The notes beneath the pieces were generated by a model. The model ran no database searches and was not told where the DNA came from. It saw only the letters and a program-made list of their open reading frames with translations. Both the position numbers and the translations under genes were made by a program. DNA of 64,000 bases from Haematococcus lacustris (Eukaryota; Chlorophyta; Chlorophyceae; Chlamydomonadales; Haematococcaceae): the NCBI GenBank assembly GCA_030144725.1, contig JASKMD010000008.1:20410029-20474028 (forward strand). The letters are read 5' to 3'. Position 1 is the stretch's first letter; every line of letters begins with the position of its first letter. Shown piece by piece: positions 10,816 through 21,688 of the stretch.

Positions 10816-11681
10816 CAGGCCCCGCACCTCCAAAGACTGGTGCCTCCCCTGCTTGTGCTGCCTGAGCTGCTGAGCTCTCCTGGCCCAAGATCACAGGGTT
10901 GCTGAAGGTTGAAGAATCTGTTAGAAAGCCACCTGGACAGCATGCGAGCAGCCGCCAACAGCAGCTTTGACAACACTGAAATAACGCAATGCCAGCATGG
11001 TCTGTGCGACATGCCATCTTGTGCTGCACAACATGTAGGTATGGCAAGCAGGAGGCACACAGCAGTAAGGCAGGGCTTTATGCAGGCAGGGCAGTAAGCA
11101 GTCAGGGCGGTAGCAAAGCAGGGTGCAGGAGGCAGGGAGGTGGACATGAGGACATGAGAGGGGCAGGGTAAAGGGCTAGGTATTGGCCTAGCCTGCACAG
11201 TCACCCTTGCACACTCACATCCTGCATTGAGAGCACTCAGGCCCTGGGGCGTGGAGCAGCTGCCATGCAGGGACATCTCCCACTCCATGAGGCGTGTAGA
11301 TTCCGCTGCACACGCGCATGCACCACATGCATTGGTGCGACAAAAACTGTTGCTGCTGTTGCTGCTGCTGCTGCTGTCTGGGGTGTGTGGCTACTGTGAT
11401 GTCTGCAGGCCCAGGCACAGCCCTGGGACCTTCCAGTTAGTAGTAGCCTAGCGCATCATCACAGCAGTGCAGGCAGCAAGCAAGTGCACACACTCTGACT
11501 AGCCCCTTCTTGGTGCCTAAATAGGCTGAACTCCTCCAGGGCTGCCCTGCTGATCACTGCCCCTGGGGCCGGGCATCAGTGTGCTCTGTAGGTGCCATGT
11601 GCCATTGGCGAGCCATGTGCCAGATTGTGAGGCATGGCACGCCCACATCGCGCAGGCATGGAAACAGGCGAATGCCATGCC
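10816..11681. other. Region 3' of the IBR5 gene, no gene assigned
   Basis: A Gln-coding CAG run on the minus strand (about 11349-11380) could belong to a last exon of the neighbouring phosphatase, but I found no exon that continues its frame convincingly. Otherwise no feature is supported. Confidence 0.4.

Positions 11682-11737
<56 letters not shown>
11682..11737. repeat. ATG trinucleotide microsatellite
   Basis: About 18 perfect ATG units, with imperfect units continuing to 11750. It lies downstream of the last phosphatase exon I could model. Confidence 0.9.
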
Positions 11738-12049
11738 AACGATGATGATGACTAACCCTGGGTGTCGCACCCGCTGGAGGATGCAGGCTGCCCATGCCAG
11801 GCCAGGATTAGCTTGGAATCTAGCCTGGTCCTCAGCGCCATCAGCACTGACATCATCACCAACAGTCCCCACCTAGGGAACTGCCAACCAGGGAAGGGTC
11901 AACCTCAGCTTGGCTTTGTTTGTGGTGGCCATCACTATCTCATCCACTCCATTGCCATCAAGCACAGTGACATTGTGGTCACTTGGCACCCGCCCAGCTG
12001 TGAGCTGCAGCCATGCTGTGCTGCTAGGCCATGCCTTGCCATGACCCAC

Positions 12050-13141
12050 CAGGTGTGATGTTCACACTGGGGCGTTTGTCCTTCACCCATTTATAGCTTT
12101 CTGCCAACCTCCAGCCTCGCGTCTTCATCAGGTACGCCACCACTACAGACGGTCCTCTGCATCCACACCACCACACCTAGCCCTCTCTCTAGACCATGCT
12201 TGCATGCACGGCTGAGGCAAACATGGCCAGTCTTCATGCACGCCAGGGTGAGTCACACACCTGCTGCAAGCGTTACGCACCCTGAGAGCCCCACCTGGAC
12301 ACGCCTGACATGCAGTGCACGAGCACCTTGCTCTGTTGTTGCTTAATGGCCGCATCTGCAATGCAGCGTGTGGGCAAGCGGGTATGAGGTGTGAGAGGGA
12401 GGGCTGTGCTCCCTGCCTGACTTTTCTGCTGTTCCTGGGCACAGCCTTGAGCACTCTTGGGTGTACTCAGAGTGTGGAACCGGGTGGGCCGTGCACAGCA
12501 TCGCATGTTAGTCCAATTTAATCCATGGCTTGGTGGGTGGCGGTCACCCAGGTGCAGGTTGGCAACAGGTGCAGCAGCAGGATGCAAACTTTTAAGACAG
12601 CACGGCTACCCAGCAGTAGCAGCAGCAGCAGCAGCGGGAGCAGCAGGCACCAACCTATAAAGTCGCAGCACTCCTGGAAGTCTGGTGGGGCTTCAGCTAC
12701 TGTGTGATATGTGAAGGTATTTCTGAACAACGCTTGGCACTGGGGCACGGTCTGCGTGTGAGAAGTAGCACTGGTCCTAGCTTGCTTGCTGCCATGGCTG
12801 ACATGCTACAGCTGTGCTTGGAGCAGGCATACGTTCAGGATGTGGGTGATGCCCATGGCTTTCAGCATCTCTGACCGAGAAGCTGTATCATAGCTGCCGA
12901 GGTAGAGCGTGCCAGGAATGACGCCTGTTGGGATAACTGCCTCGGGTTTGATGTTTTCATGGGTAGACATGACATGGCCGCAGATGTTGCATGGTACTCC
13001 CCCCTCGTACTGCAATGCGCAATCTGTGTTTCTGCTCTGCACGCTAGTTCCAAGGCATGCGGCAACACGATTTTTGCTTACGTCGTGAAAGTGTCCGCAG
13101 ATTGCACACTCCTCCTCCCTCGGACGGCGCTTGCTAGACAT
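12050..13141 (-). CDS. IBR5: IBR5-like dual-specificity phosphatase (3' end open)
   Basis: Protein phosphatase resembling Arabidopsis IBR5, which acts in auxin and MAP-kinase signalling. Modelled exons are 13141-12833, 12751-12655, 12355-12295 and 12156-12050, and all phases agree. The N-terminus SSKRRPREEECAICGH begins a zinc-ribbon-like segment whose second knuckle is CNICGH. The phosphatase fold follows: PGTLYLGSYDTASRSEMLK, then LNTVPQCQALFRNTFTYH, then the catalytic loop VHCMSGVSRG (Cys nucleophile and Arg), then VVVAYLMKTRGWRLAESYKW. Compared with the Arabidopsis protein, the two zinc knuckles are separated by about 25 extra residues. The final short exon after KDKRPSVNITPG lies further left and was not identified. 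The downstream Fanzor D fragment is on the opposite strand near the promoter. Confidence 0.85.
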
Positions 13142-13207
13142 TTGCTTCGTTCTGCAGGTTGTTGACGTATGTCTACGATTAGGGCCGGAAAGTAGCATGA
13201 GCGCTCC

Positions 13208-13640
13208 ATGCTTAGTGTCCCAACTGGACACCGCCGGGGCAGCACTTCAGCACTTCAACTAGTGTCCCAGCTGAAGCGGTCTTACCAGCACACCAAGTGT
13301 GCAGTCAGACGTTACAAACAAAAGGATGGGCCTGGCGTGCTGCCTGCGTGCAAGTGTGCGCAGTTCGTGCACACGGACGGAGTCGCCACCAGTGTGATGC
13401 TCTGCGGCTGAAGCCGGCAGGTCAGCACATGGGCGCAGTCAACCCGCTCGCCCATCTCGGCGCGGAGTGGCTGGGCGTGGACCCCAGCAAGACGAACATG
13501 GCCACGGTGTCGCACGAGGAGCGTTGCGGCGCTGGTACCGTGGTCTCAGAGCGGGGCGCTCTGAGCGGGGCAGTTCACCGGGACAGTGGCATCACGTGGC
13601 AGGCTCAGGCAGACCTGGCTTGCTCACGTGAAGATGTTGG
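13208..13640 (+). pseudogene. Fanzor copy D, N-terminal and RuvC-I fragment
   Basis: Belongs to the same subfamily as the intact Fanzor at 49636-51159. Both share VHTDGVA-SVM, then GAVNPLAHL-AEWLGVDP-KTNMATV-HEER (RuvC-I) and YRDSGIT-type sequence. A frameshift near 13405 separates the first two blocks. At about 13640 the Fanzor sequence stops and a LINE-like coding end begins in the same frame. It starts 67 bases upstream of the phosphatase start codon, divergently oriented. Confidence 0.75.
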
Positions 13641-14262
13641 GGCGAAGATGTTGGCCAGGCTTTGGTCGCCCCGGTCGCGCCCTTGGCAACCCCTTACCCA
13701 CAGCCTTTTGGCAGACCCCAGCCACGGCCTCAGCACCTGGGTCATCACAGACCCCAGCGCCCCTCCCTTGCGCGATATCACCCCGCGGCTGCGAGCCCAC
13801 GTGGTCGCCTTGGCCCAACTCCGTATGTTCCGGGTGGTACCCCCAGCGAGTCAATCCTTCTACTCGGTGATGGCGGAACCGCTGTGGTTCAACCCTCAGG
13901 TCCGCCTGATCCCTTCTGCTAGGCAGGAGGCAGAGGGTCAGGGTTGGACCCACGTCCGCCACGTGCGGGAGGCCCTTCAACGGCAGTCTCGGCTTGAGGG
14001 TGTCAGCCGGTGGGCTGCAGACGTGGTTAGGGCCTGCCTCCCGGAGCCCTGGCAGCAGTGGGTGAACCTCCGTGACCCCCCTCCGCCTGATTGGGAGTGC
14101 CTGAGGGTGGGGCCCGGGGTGGGGTTCGTGGCACGGTGCCACCCCGCGCTCCATCCCTCCCACTGGGTGGCCCCCAACGGCCGGCTCCTCCCCCTGGACT
14201 CAGGCGACCCCAACTAACAAACAATGACAGGAAATGATAGGAAACCGACCCCTGGTAATCAA
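13641..14262 (+). mobile_element. LINE-like ORF2 C-terminal fragment and 3' tail
   Basis: The open frame continues from the Fanzor fragment into sequence with the look of the region C-terminal to a LINE reverse transcriptase: AHVVALAQLRMFRVVPP, then AEPLWFNPQVRLIP and GWTHVRHVREAL. It stops at 14215-14217. The tail CAACTAACAAACAATGACAG and GAAACCGACCCC matches tails at 3443 and, in reverse, 21617. This suggests a 5'-truncated non-LTR insertion into Fanzor D. No reverse-transcriptase core is present, so the assignment is moderate. Confidence 0.5.
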
Positions 14263-14651
14263 AACGACGCCGCGTCTCAGCCACGTGGTTTCTATTTATG
14301 TTTCGCACATCCCTGGACAAGGGACTCTGTCAGCTATGCGGTGCAGCTTGTAACATTAAATATTGTGCACTGTGCTGAGTGCTATGGCGGCTCAAATCTT
14401 GGCATTCAAATTCATGCCAGTTTTGCTCATGCGGGCCTCGCCGCGACCGACCGCAGCGACCGACGTGGCCCAGTAGCCTTTGCAAACAGTCAGGGACAGT
14501 CGCCGCAGTCAAAACAATACACATGGCACGCCAAACCGATGTAACGACAACATGCCGATTTGTGCCTGCCCCTGCCCCAGCCCCAGCCCCAGGTACTTGT
14601 AGACCTTCACCATGTGCTTACCACCACCACCTTCCAATCCTTCCCACCCCT

Positions 14652-16780
14652 CCCAGCCCAGCCCAGCCCAGCCCAGCCCAGCCCAGCCCAGCCCAGCCCA
14701 GCCCAGCCCAGCCCAGCCCAGCCCAGCCCAGCCCAGCCCAGCCCAGCCCAGCCCAGCCCAGCCCAGCCCAGCCCAGCCCAGCCCAGCCCAGCCCAGCCCA
14801 GCCCAGCCCAGCCCAGCCCAGCCCAGCCCAGCCCAGCCCAGCCCAGCCCAGCCCAGCCCAGCCCAGCCCAGCCCAGCCCAGCCCAGCCCAGCCCAGCCCA
14901 GCCCAGCCCAGCCCAGCCCAGCCCAGCCCAGCCCAGCCCAGCCCAGCCCAGCCCAGCCCAGCCCAGCCCAGCCCAGCCCAGCCCAGCCCAGCCCAGCCCA
15001 GCCCAGCCCAGCCCAGCCCAGCCCAGCCCAGCCCAGCCCAGCCCAGCCCAGCCCAGCCCAGCCCAGCCCAGCCCAGCCCAGCCCAGCCCAGCCCAGCCCA
15101 GCCCAGCCCAGCCCAGCCCAGCCCAGCCCAGCCCAGCCCAGCCCAGCCCAGCCCAGCCCAGCCCAGCCAGCCCAGCCCAGCCCAGCCCAGCCCAGCCCAG
15201 CCCAGCCCAGCCCAGCCCAGCCCAGCCCAGCCCAGCCCAGCCCAGCCCAGCCCAGCCCAGCCCAGCCCAGCCCAGCCCAGCCCAGCCCAGCCCAGCCCAG
15301 CCCAGCCCAGCCCAGCCCAGCCCAGCCCAGCCCAGCCCAGCCCAGCCCAGCCCAGCCCAGCCCAGCCCAGCCCAGCCCAGCCCAGCCCAGCCCAGCCCAG
15401 CCCAGCCCAGCCCAGCCCAGCCCAGCCCAGCCCAGCCCAGCCCAGCCCAGCCCAGCCCAGCCCAGCCCAGCCCAGCCCAGCCCAGCCCAGCCCAGCCCAG
15501 CCCAGCCCAGCCCAGCCCAGCCCAGCCCAGCCCAGCCCAGCCCAGCCCAGCCCAGCCCAGCCCAGCCCAGCCCAGCCCAGCCCAGCCCAGCCCAGCCCAG
15601 CCCAGCCCAGCCCAGCCCAGCCCAGCCCAGCCCAGCCCAGCCCAGCCCAGCCCAGCCCAGCCCAGCCCAGCCCAGCCCAGCCCAGCCCAGCCCAGCCCAG
15701 CCCAGCCCAGCCCAGCCCAGCCCAGCCCAGCCCAGCCCAGCCCAGCCCAGCCCAGCCCAGCCCAGCCCAGCCCAGCCCAGCCCAGCCCAGCCCAGCCCAG
15801 CCCAGCCCAGCCCAGCCCAGCCCAGCCCAGCCCAGCCCAGCCCAGCCCAGCCCAGCCCAGCCCAGCCCAGCCCAGCCCAGCCCAGCCCAGCCCAGCCCAG
15901 CCCAGCCCAGCCCAGCCCAGCCCAGCCCAGCCCAGCCCAGCCCAGCCCAGCCCAGCCCAGCCCAGCCCAGCCCAGCCCAGCCCAGCCCAGCCCAGCCCAG
16001 CCCAGCCCAGCCCAGCCCAGCCCAGCCCAGCCCAGCCCAGCCCAGCCCAGCCCAGCCCAGCCCAGCCCAGCCCAGCCCAGCCCAGCCCAGCCCAGCCCAG
16101 CCCAGCCCAGCCCAGCCCAGCCCAGCCCAGCCCAGCCCAGCCCAGCCCAGCCCAGCCCAGCCCAGCCCAGCCCAGCCCAGCCCAGCCCAGCCCAGCCCAG
16201 CCCAGCCCAGCCCAGCCCAGCCCAGCCCAGCCCAGCCCAGCCCAGCCCAGCCCAGCCCAGCCCAGCCCAGCCCAGCCCAGCCCAGCCCAGCCCAGCCCAG
16301 CCCAGCCCAGCCCAGCCCAGCCCAGCCCAGCCCAGCCCAGCCCAGCCCAGCCCAGCCCAGCCCAGCCCAGCCCAGCCCAGCCCAGCCCAGCCCAGCCCAG
16401 CCCAGCCCAGCCCAGCCCAGCCCAGCCCAGCCCAGCCCAGCCCAGCCCAGCCCAGCCCAGCCCAGCCCAGCCCAGCCCAGCCCAGCCCAGCCCAGCCCAG
16501 CCCAGCCCAGCCCAGCCCAGCCCAGCCCAGCCCAGCCCAGCCCAGCCCAGCCCAGCCCAGCCCAGCCCAGCCCAGCCCAGCCCAGCCCAGCCCAGCCCAG
16601 CCCAGCCCAGCCCAGCCCAGCCCAGCCCAGCCCAGCCCAGCCCAGCCCAGCCCAGCCCAGCCCAGCCCAGCCCAGCCCAGCCCAGCCCAGCCCAGCCCAG
16701 CCCAGCCCAGCCCAGCCCAGCCCAGCCCAGCCCAGCCCAGCCCAGCCCAGCCCAGCCCAGCCCAGCCCAGCCCAGCCCAG
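14652..16780. repeat. CCCAG pentamer satellite, 425 units
   Basis: 2,129 bp of (CCCAG)n. The length equals 425 units plus one 4-bp unit, and the single short unit (CCAG) is visible at 15167-15170. All six frames are open (for example Ser-Pro-Ala-Gln-Pro repeats), with no evidence of translation. The G-rich strand is the minus strand. The lack of point substitutions implies very recent expansion or assembly smoothing. Confidence 0.95.
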
Positions 16781-16941
16781 CTTGTGCCCAGCTTGTGCGG
16801 GGTGGAGGGGGTGGGAGGGGCTGGGAGGTGGGAGGGGCTGGGAGGGGGTGGGAAGGGTTGGCGGGGCAGTGAGGGGCTTAGGAGGGGGTGGGAGGGGCTG
16901 GGAGGAGGTGGGAGGGGGTGGGTGGGGGGCAGTGATGGGCA

Positions 16942-17288
16942 ATACGTGTATCGATACAGGAAATACAAGAAAATGCAAGAAAAACGTGTGTTTTTTGTAT
17001 CGATACGATACAGAGGCAACATGTCACGCGGGAAAGGAGCAGCTAGGAGCAGCGCAGCCAGTCCCGCAGCCTGTCCTTGATGTCTGGGCAGGACGGCGAC
17101 GTCGGAAAGTCAGGGGCTCCCAACTCTGATGTTCTTGCATGTAAAACCGGCACATGCGACCGGCTGCTCCGGGAGCAGGCCGATGGCTTTAGCCCCGCGC
17201 GGCATTGCTTTAGCGCGGACTCTGGTTGTGGCAGCACCCAGCAGCTGCTTATTATACAAAAAATACGTATCGGTATCGATACACGTAT
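16942..17288. repeat. Small element with terminal inverted repeats
   Basis: ATACGTGTATCGATAC at 16942-16957 is the exact reverse complement of GTATCGATACACGTAT at 17273-17288. Further TATCGATAC and GATAC copies lie just inside each end, next to T-rich and A-rich runs. The roughly 347-bp interior has no recognisable protein. It resembles a MITE; I could not confirm a target duplication. Confidence 0.6.
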
Positions 17289-17469
17289 CTTGTATTACAC
17301 TCGCGCCGATTAAGGCCGGAAGTCGCCTACGTCATTTCTTCCCGGGAGGCATACTGCAGATAGCCCCAGGAAAGGCCGACTCATCGCCGTTGTAATCATT
17401 GAAAAACTCAAAGTTGCTGCGATGTTATAACTATTTGAAAAGTTACCTAACCTTATACCTAACTATAGG

Positions 17470-18175
17470 GTCCTAGGCCACAGGGTTCTGCCGCACGGCT
17501 ACAGGGTCCTGCGACACACGTCTACAGGGTTCTGCCGCACGGCTACAGGGTTCTGCGTCAAATGTCTACAGGGTTCTGCCGCAAGGCTACAGGGTCCTGC
17601 GACACACGTCTACAGGGTTCTGCCGCACGGCTACAGGGTTCTGCGTCGAATGTCTACAGGGTTCTGCCGCACGGCTACAGGGTTCTGCGTCAAATGTCTA
17701 CAGGGTTCTGCCGCACGGCTACAGGGTCCTAACACATGTTTACAGGGTTCTGCCGCACGGGTACAGGGTCCTGCGACATTTGTTTACAGGGTTCTGCCGC
17801 ACGGCTACAGGGTCCTACGACATTTGTTTACAGGGTCCTGCCGCACGGCTACAGGGTCCTACGACGCACGTTTGTCTACAGGGTTCTGCCGCACGGCTAC
17901 AGGGTCCTGCGTCAAATGTCTACAGGGTTCTGCCGCACGGCTACAGGGTCCTGCGTCATTTGTCTACAGGGTCCTGCCGCACGGCTACAGGGTCCTGCGA
18001 CGTTTGTTTACAGGGTTCTGCCGCACGGCTACAGGGTCCTGCGACATTTGTTTACAGGGTCCTGCCGCACGGCTACAGGGTCCTACGACATTTGTTTACA
18101 GGGTCCTGCCGCACGGCTACAGGGTCCTACGACATTTGTTTACAGGGTCCTGCCGCACGGCTACAGGGTCCTGCC
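17470..18175. repeat. 44-bp minisatellite, about 16 units
   Basis: Alternating half-units of about 21 and 23 bp: TACAGGGTTCTGCCGCACGG, then TACAGGGTCCTGCGACATTT or a variant. Both halves start TACAGGGTYCTGC, so an older 22-bp unit appears to have doubled. Variation is confined to the spacer (ACACGTC, TCAAATGTC, ACATTTGTT). It leads to the assembly gap. Confidence 0.9.
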
Positions 18176-18421
18176 ACAACGTATGCAACGACGCCCGAAC
18201 ACCTCGCAACACCACAACAAACGGCATGTATTGCTGGTGCTAAGCACATGCATTGATGCAAGCACATGCATTGATACAACACCACACAACAACACCACAC
18301 AACATCACTACAACAACAACACAACGACTCATGCCTTGCTCACCACATATGCCATGTGCACAACCACAAGGACTGGCTGCACCTCATTGCTATGGGCCAA
18401 CACCTCATCACGGGACTACTA

Positions 18422-18921
18422 NNNNNNNNNNNNNNNNNNNNNNNNNNNNNNNNNNNNNNNNNNNNNNNNNNNNNNNNNNNNNNNNNNNNNNNNNNNNNNN
18501 NNNNNNNNNNNNNNNNNNNNNNNNNNNNNNNNNNNNNNNNNNNNNNNNNNNNNNNNNNNNNNNNNNNNNNNNNNNNNNNNNNNNNNNNNNNNNNNNNNNN
18601 NNNNNNNNNNNNNNNNNNNNNNNNNNNNNNNNNNNNNNNNNNNNNNNNNNNNNNNNNNNNNNNNNNNNNNNNNNNNNNNNNNNNNNNNNNNNNNNNNNNN
18701 NNNNNNNNNNNNNNNNNNNNNNNNNNNNNNNNNNNNNNNNNNNNNNNNNNNNNNNNNNNNNNNNNNNNNNNNNNNNNNNNNNNNNNNNNNNNNNNNNNNN
18801 NNNNNNNNNNNNNNNNNNNNNNNNNNNNNNNNNNNNNNNNNNNNNNNNNNNNNNNNNNNNNNNNNNNNNNNNNNNNNNNNNNNNNNNNNNNNNNNNNNNN
18901 NNNNNNNNNNNNNNNNNNNNN
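18422..18921. other. Assembly gap of 500 N
   Basis: Exactly 500 unspecified bases, probably a fixed-size placeholder. It truncates the coiled-coil gene on its right. Confidence 0.99.
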
Positions 18922-19992
18922 GCGGGCGGCTGCAAGGATGCTCACAGTTGCTGGCGGCAGCCGGGGGCTGCTCTTGCTCCTGTGCAGTAGCTGTTTGGGC
19001 TGTTTGGGCTGCACGCAGCTCCTGTAAGGCCTGGTCTCTCCTTGCCACTCGCTTCATCAGATTACTACACTCTTTTTGCAACTGCTTGGAGTCTGCCATG
19101 CATGCCCTCAGCCGGACGCCCTTGTCCTCTGCGTCTGCCATGGCTGCCATGGTTGCTGCATCAGCAATGGCTACATGCTGGTGCAGCAGCTCTGTCTCCT
19201 CAAGCAAGGCTGCGTTCACCTGTCGCTCCTGCTCCAGCAATGTTGCTGATGCATGGGCATCAGAGCTGGCATCTGCCGCTACAGCAGCGGCCCCTATAGA
19301 CGAGGCCTCGGCTGCAACAGCACGGGCATCTGCAGCGCACACTGCCGCTGTAAGCCTCACCACTGACTGCTGCAGCTGCTCAGCACCCGAGGCTTGGTGA
19401 GCCAATCGAGCTTGGGCTACATTGAGTTGTTCCTGCACAATCAATGGGGGTGAAGGATAAAATGCAAGGTTGGCTGGATGGCAGGGACGAGGCTAATTAT
19501 GGCTGGCCATACCTTCAATCGTGCCAGCTCATTTGCAGCAGAGACAACAATGATGTGGGCATGGATGTCAGCCTGCTGCAGAAGGTCATGGAGCTGCTTC
19601 TCCAACAGCTGCTGCTGCTGCTGCCAGTCCTGCTGCCGCTGCTGCCAGTCCTGGTGCTGCTGCTGCCAGTCCTGCTGCCGGTGTTGCAAGTCATGGTGCT
19701 GCTGCTGCCAGTCCAGTTCTTGCTGCTGCCAGTCTTGCTTCTCCCGTGCATTCTCTTCCTGCACCTCTTGTAGCCGTTGTTTGGTATCATTCAGCGTCTG
19801 AAGGCAACAATGCAATACACATGCATCGGTATGGGGAAGGGCACAATGGCTGGGCTGGGCTAGGCTGGGCTGCCTTGCCTGGGCTTGTTTAGCGAGGTAG
19901 TTAGCAGTGCGGGTCCATGGAGCACGGCCAGTGGATACAAGCGCAGCCATTTTCGCGGACCCGGCTAGGCTTCGCTTCGAGCGCCTGGTCAT
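18922..19992 (-). CDS. Coiled-coil protein with Trp heptads, 3' end in gap
   Basis: Not assigned to a family. Exons are 19992-19879, 19797-19513 and 19432 into the gap, all phase 0. The first intron uses a GC donor (CCCAG/GCAAGG). Exon 1 starts MTRRSKRSLAG, a basic N-terminus. Exon 2 encodes a long heptad array of the form QDWQQQH, with Trp recurring every seven residues (KQDWQQQ, ELDWQQQ, QQDWQQQ and HQDWQQR types) before a more usual Leu-based coiled coil, LEKQLHDLL. Exon 3 continues as an Ala- and Glu-rich coiled coil. A structural or scaffold role is likely. The start of exon 3 recurs as a stray fragment at 43687. Confidence 0.7.
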
Positions 19993-20995
19993 GGCTCAAA
20001 ACCATCTAAGTGCGGCTGGCATCGACCGAAAGGTCCATCGACGACTCCGACGGCAGCATAGGAGTCTTTGCTACCAATGTGTACAGTTGAGGCTGGCGGA
20101 AAGGCCATCATTTCGGGCAAAACGTCCTTGGCATGGCCATGTGCGACGCGTTTTCCAGAGGATTTTCATGTTTTTCCGGATTTAGTACCAGCAGACATGT
20201 CATTCCGCTTCCTCCACAGTACACTTTTGTGCATGTATCCAATGCGGTTCCCCTGGTGTGCATTGCAAGGCGTTTGGTACGTTTGGCATACAGTTAGATC
20301 TTTTGGCAGTGTGTCCCTCACCACCACTCGCCATTGACCGATCTGATGCATGTTGAGGTCAAGTCAGTGCCAGGGTGTGAGTGTGTGGTACAGCTAGCGG
20401 CTGAAGAAGTTTCAGGTCCAAAGCCTCACGGCGTACCCCCTCAACCCGGCCATGAGACAAGCCTCTAGCAAGCAGCATGTAGCACACACTGTCGACACCC
20501 AGTAGGCACCTGGACATCGCCGAAGACATCGCCGCAACAACACACATACTTTAGGGCGCAAATAAGAGCGATGGAGCGCTGCTAGCGTTGTGTGCTGGTC
20601 GGGGCCCCCGAACATTGGACGGGGTCGCGGACCAGCCGATCACCATAGGCCTGTTCCTCTGAGCCGATGCTGACGTGCGCGGCGCTGCGTCAAGGCGTGC
20701 CAATCTTACATCGTAAGGCGGTGTATCGAGTTAGTTAGGTCCGTCCGAAAAATGAGCCTTTTTTGGCTTGCTTGTCTAGCCTGACTCTCAGGCCGTGAAT
20801 CTCAAAAATGCTGTTACTAATTTGCCTGAGTGGGGTTTGGTCATCTTTTTAGGAAGGGATGGGGTAGTCTGCTTGAGTCTTGGTCTAGTCTTTCTTTTTT
20901 CCTTTCTCCTGTAATATCTCTCTCTCTAAAAAAGAAAAGGGCCGCAGCTCGTCACCCCCGCCATTGGCAGATCCCCTGATAAGTTCTAACTGGTC
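19993..20995. other. Intergenic, nothing recognised
   Basis: Mixed-composition sequence upstream of the coiled-coil gene. I see no open frame with family features, no tandem repeats and no RNA gene. It becomes AT-richer after 20750. Confidence 0.5.
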
Positions 20996-21236
20996 TTTAG
21001 TTCCGTTTTCATGCGTTATAATAGTTAATAGCCTGCTGTTTAAGACACTTAGTTGCCTATTATGCTCTTAAAAACGCGGGACGCGGGCCATTTTAGAAAA
21101 GTGCATAGCTGGTTCAAACTAGCGACCATCCCGCGTGCTACCACGCCCAGCCCTTCGCTCTAAAACAATGTGTTGCTCCAGAAGTGCGGCTTCGCCGCAC
21201 AGAATGTAGCCACAACGCACCAAAAACGGAACTAAA
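20996..21236. repeat. 241-bp element with 14-bp perfect terminal repeats
   Basis: TTTAGTTCCGTTTT (20996-21009) is the reverse complement of AAAACGGAACTAAA (21223-21236), and similarity continues imperfectly to about 23 bp. Inside lies a perfect short hairpin GTGCGGCTTCGCCGCAC (21184-21200). No protein and no clear target duplication. Confidence 0.6.
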
Positions 21237-21237
21237 T

Positions 21238-21361
21238 TAGATAGTGGCAGCGCCCGGGGCGTTTTAGGCCCCCAAAAACACTCGGCCTCGAGCTGTTACG
21301 CTCCAGCGCCTCGGCCTCGCGTTTTTAGGGCGCCTAAAACTACCGGCGCTTCCACTATCTA
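21238..21361. repeat. 124-bp imperfect hairpin
   Basis: TAGATAGTGG at the left end pairs with CCACTATCTA at the right. Inner blocks also pair (AGCGCC with GGCGCT, GTTTTAGGC with GCCTAAAAC), and CTCGGCCTCG occurs in both arms. It directly abuts the preceding element, so the two may be parts of one larger insertion. Confidence 0.65.
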
Positions 21362-21616
21362 CTACTTAAGAGTTTTTACAGCGAATCTTGCGCAGGGCGG
21401 TGCACCTGTGCCGGGCGGGCGGGGATACTGGAAGATAGGGTTGCGCTGCGCCGAAATGGCTGGTATCGGCGAGCAGCTATCGCGTACAGCGGCTCAGCGG
21501 CATGGGCGGGCTCAGTTCTTTACATGCCAAAGTTTGTGCCTTTTTAATTGTCCAACCAGAACGTCAGATGATGAACTGCCAGCCTTAGTTGGTTCCTTGC
21601 GTGAATACACTACTGT

Positions 21617-21644
21617 CATTTTCTGTTAGTTGGGAACACCTGAC
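21617..21644 (-). repeat. LINE-type 3' tail, minus orientation
   Basis: On the minus strand it reads GTCAGGTGTTCCCAACTAAC then AGAAAATG, matching the tail at 3443-3490. The hAT element immediately to the right seems to have landed in this older insertion. Confidence 0.5.
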
Positions 21645-21688
21645 TTTGGTGGGTTACGGAATCCTCCATGCTGGTGGGGCGTTGCAGT

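Noticed and set aside
14379..17129. Very long open frames (up to 916 residues, Pro-Ala-Gln-Pro-Ser repeats) on both strands
   Set aside because: They are a consequence of a stop-free 5-bp period; all six frames are open and no unique coding sequence adjoins them.
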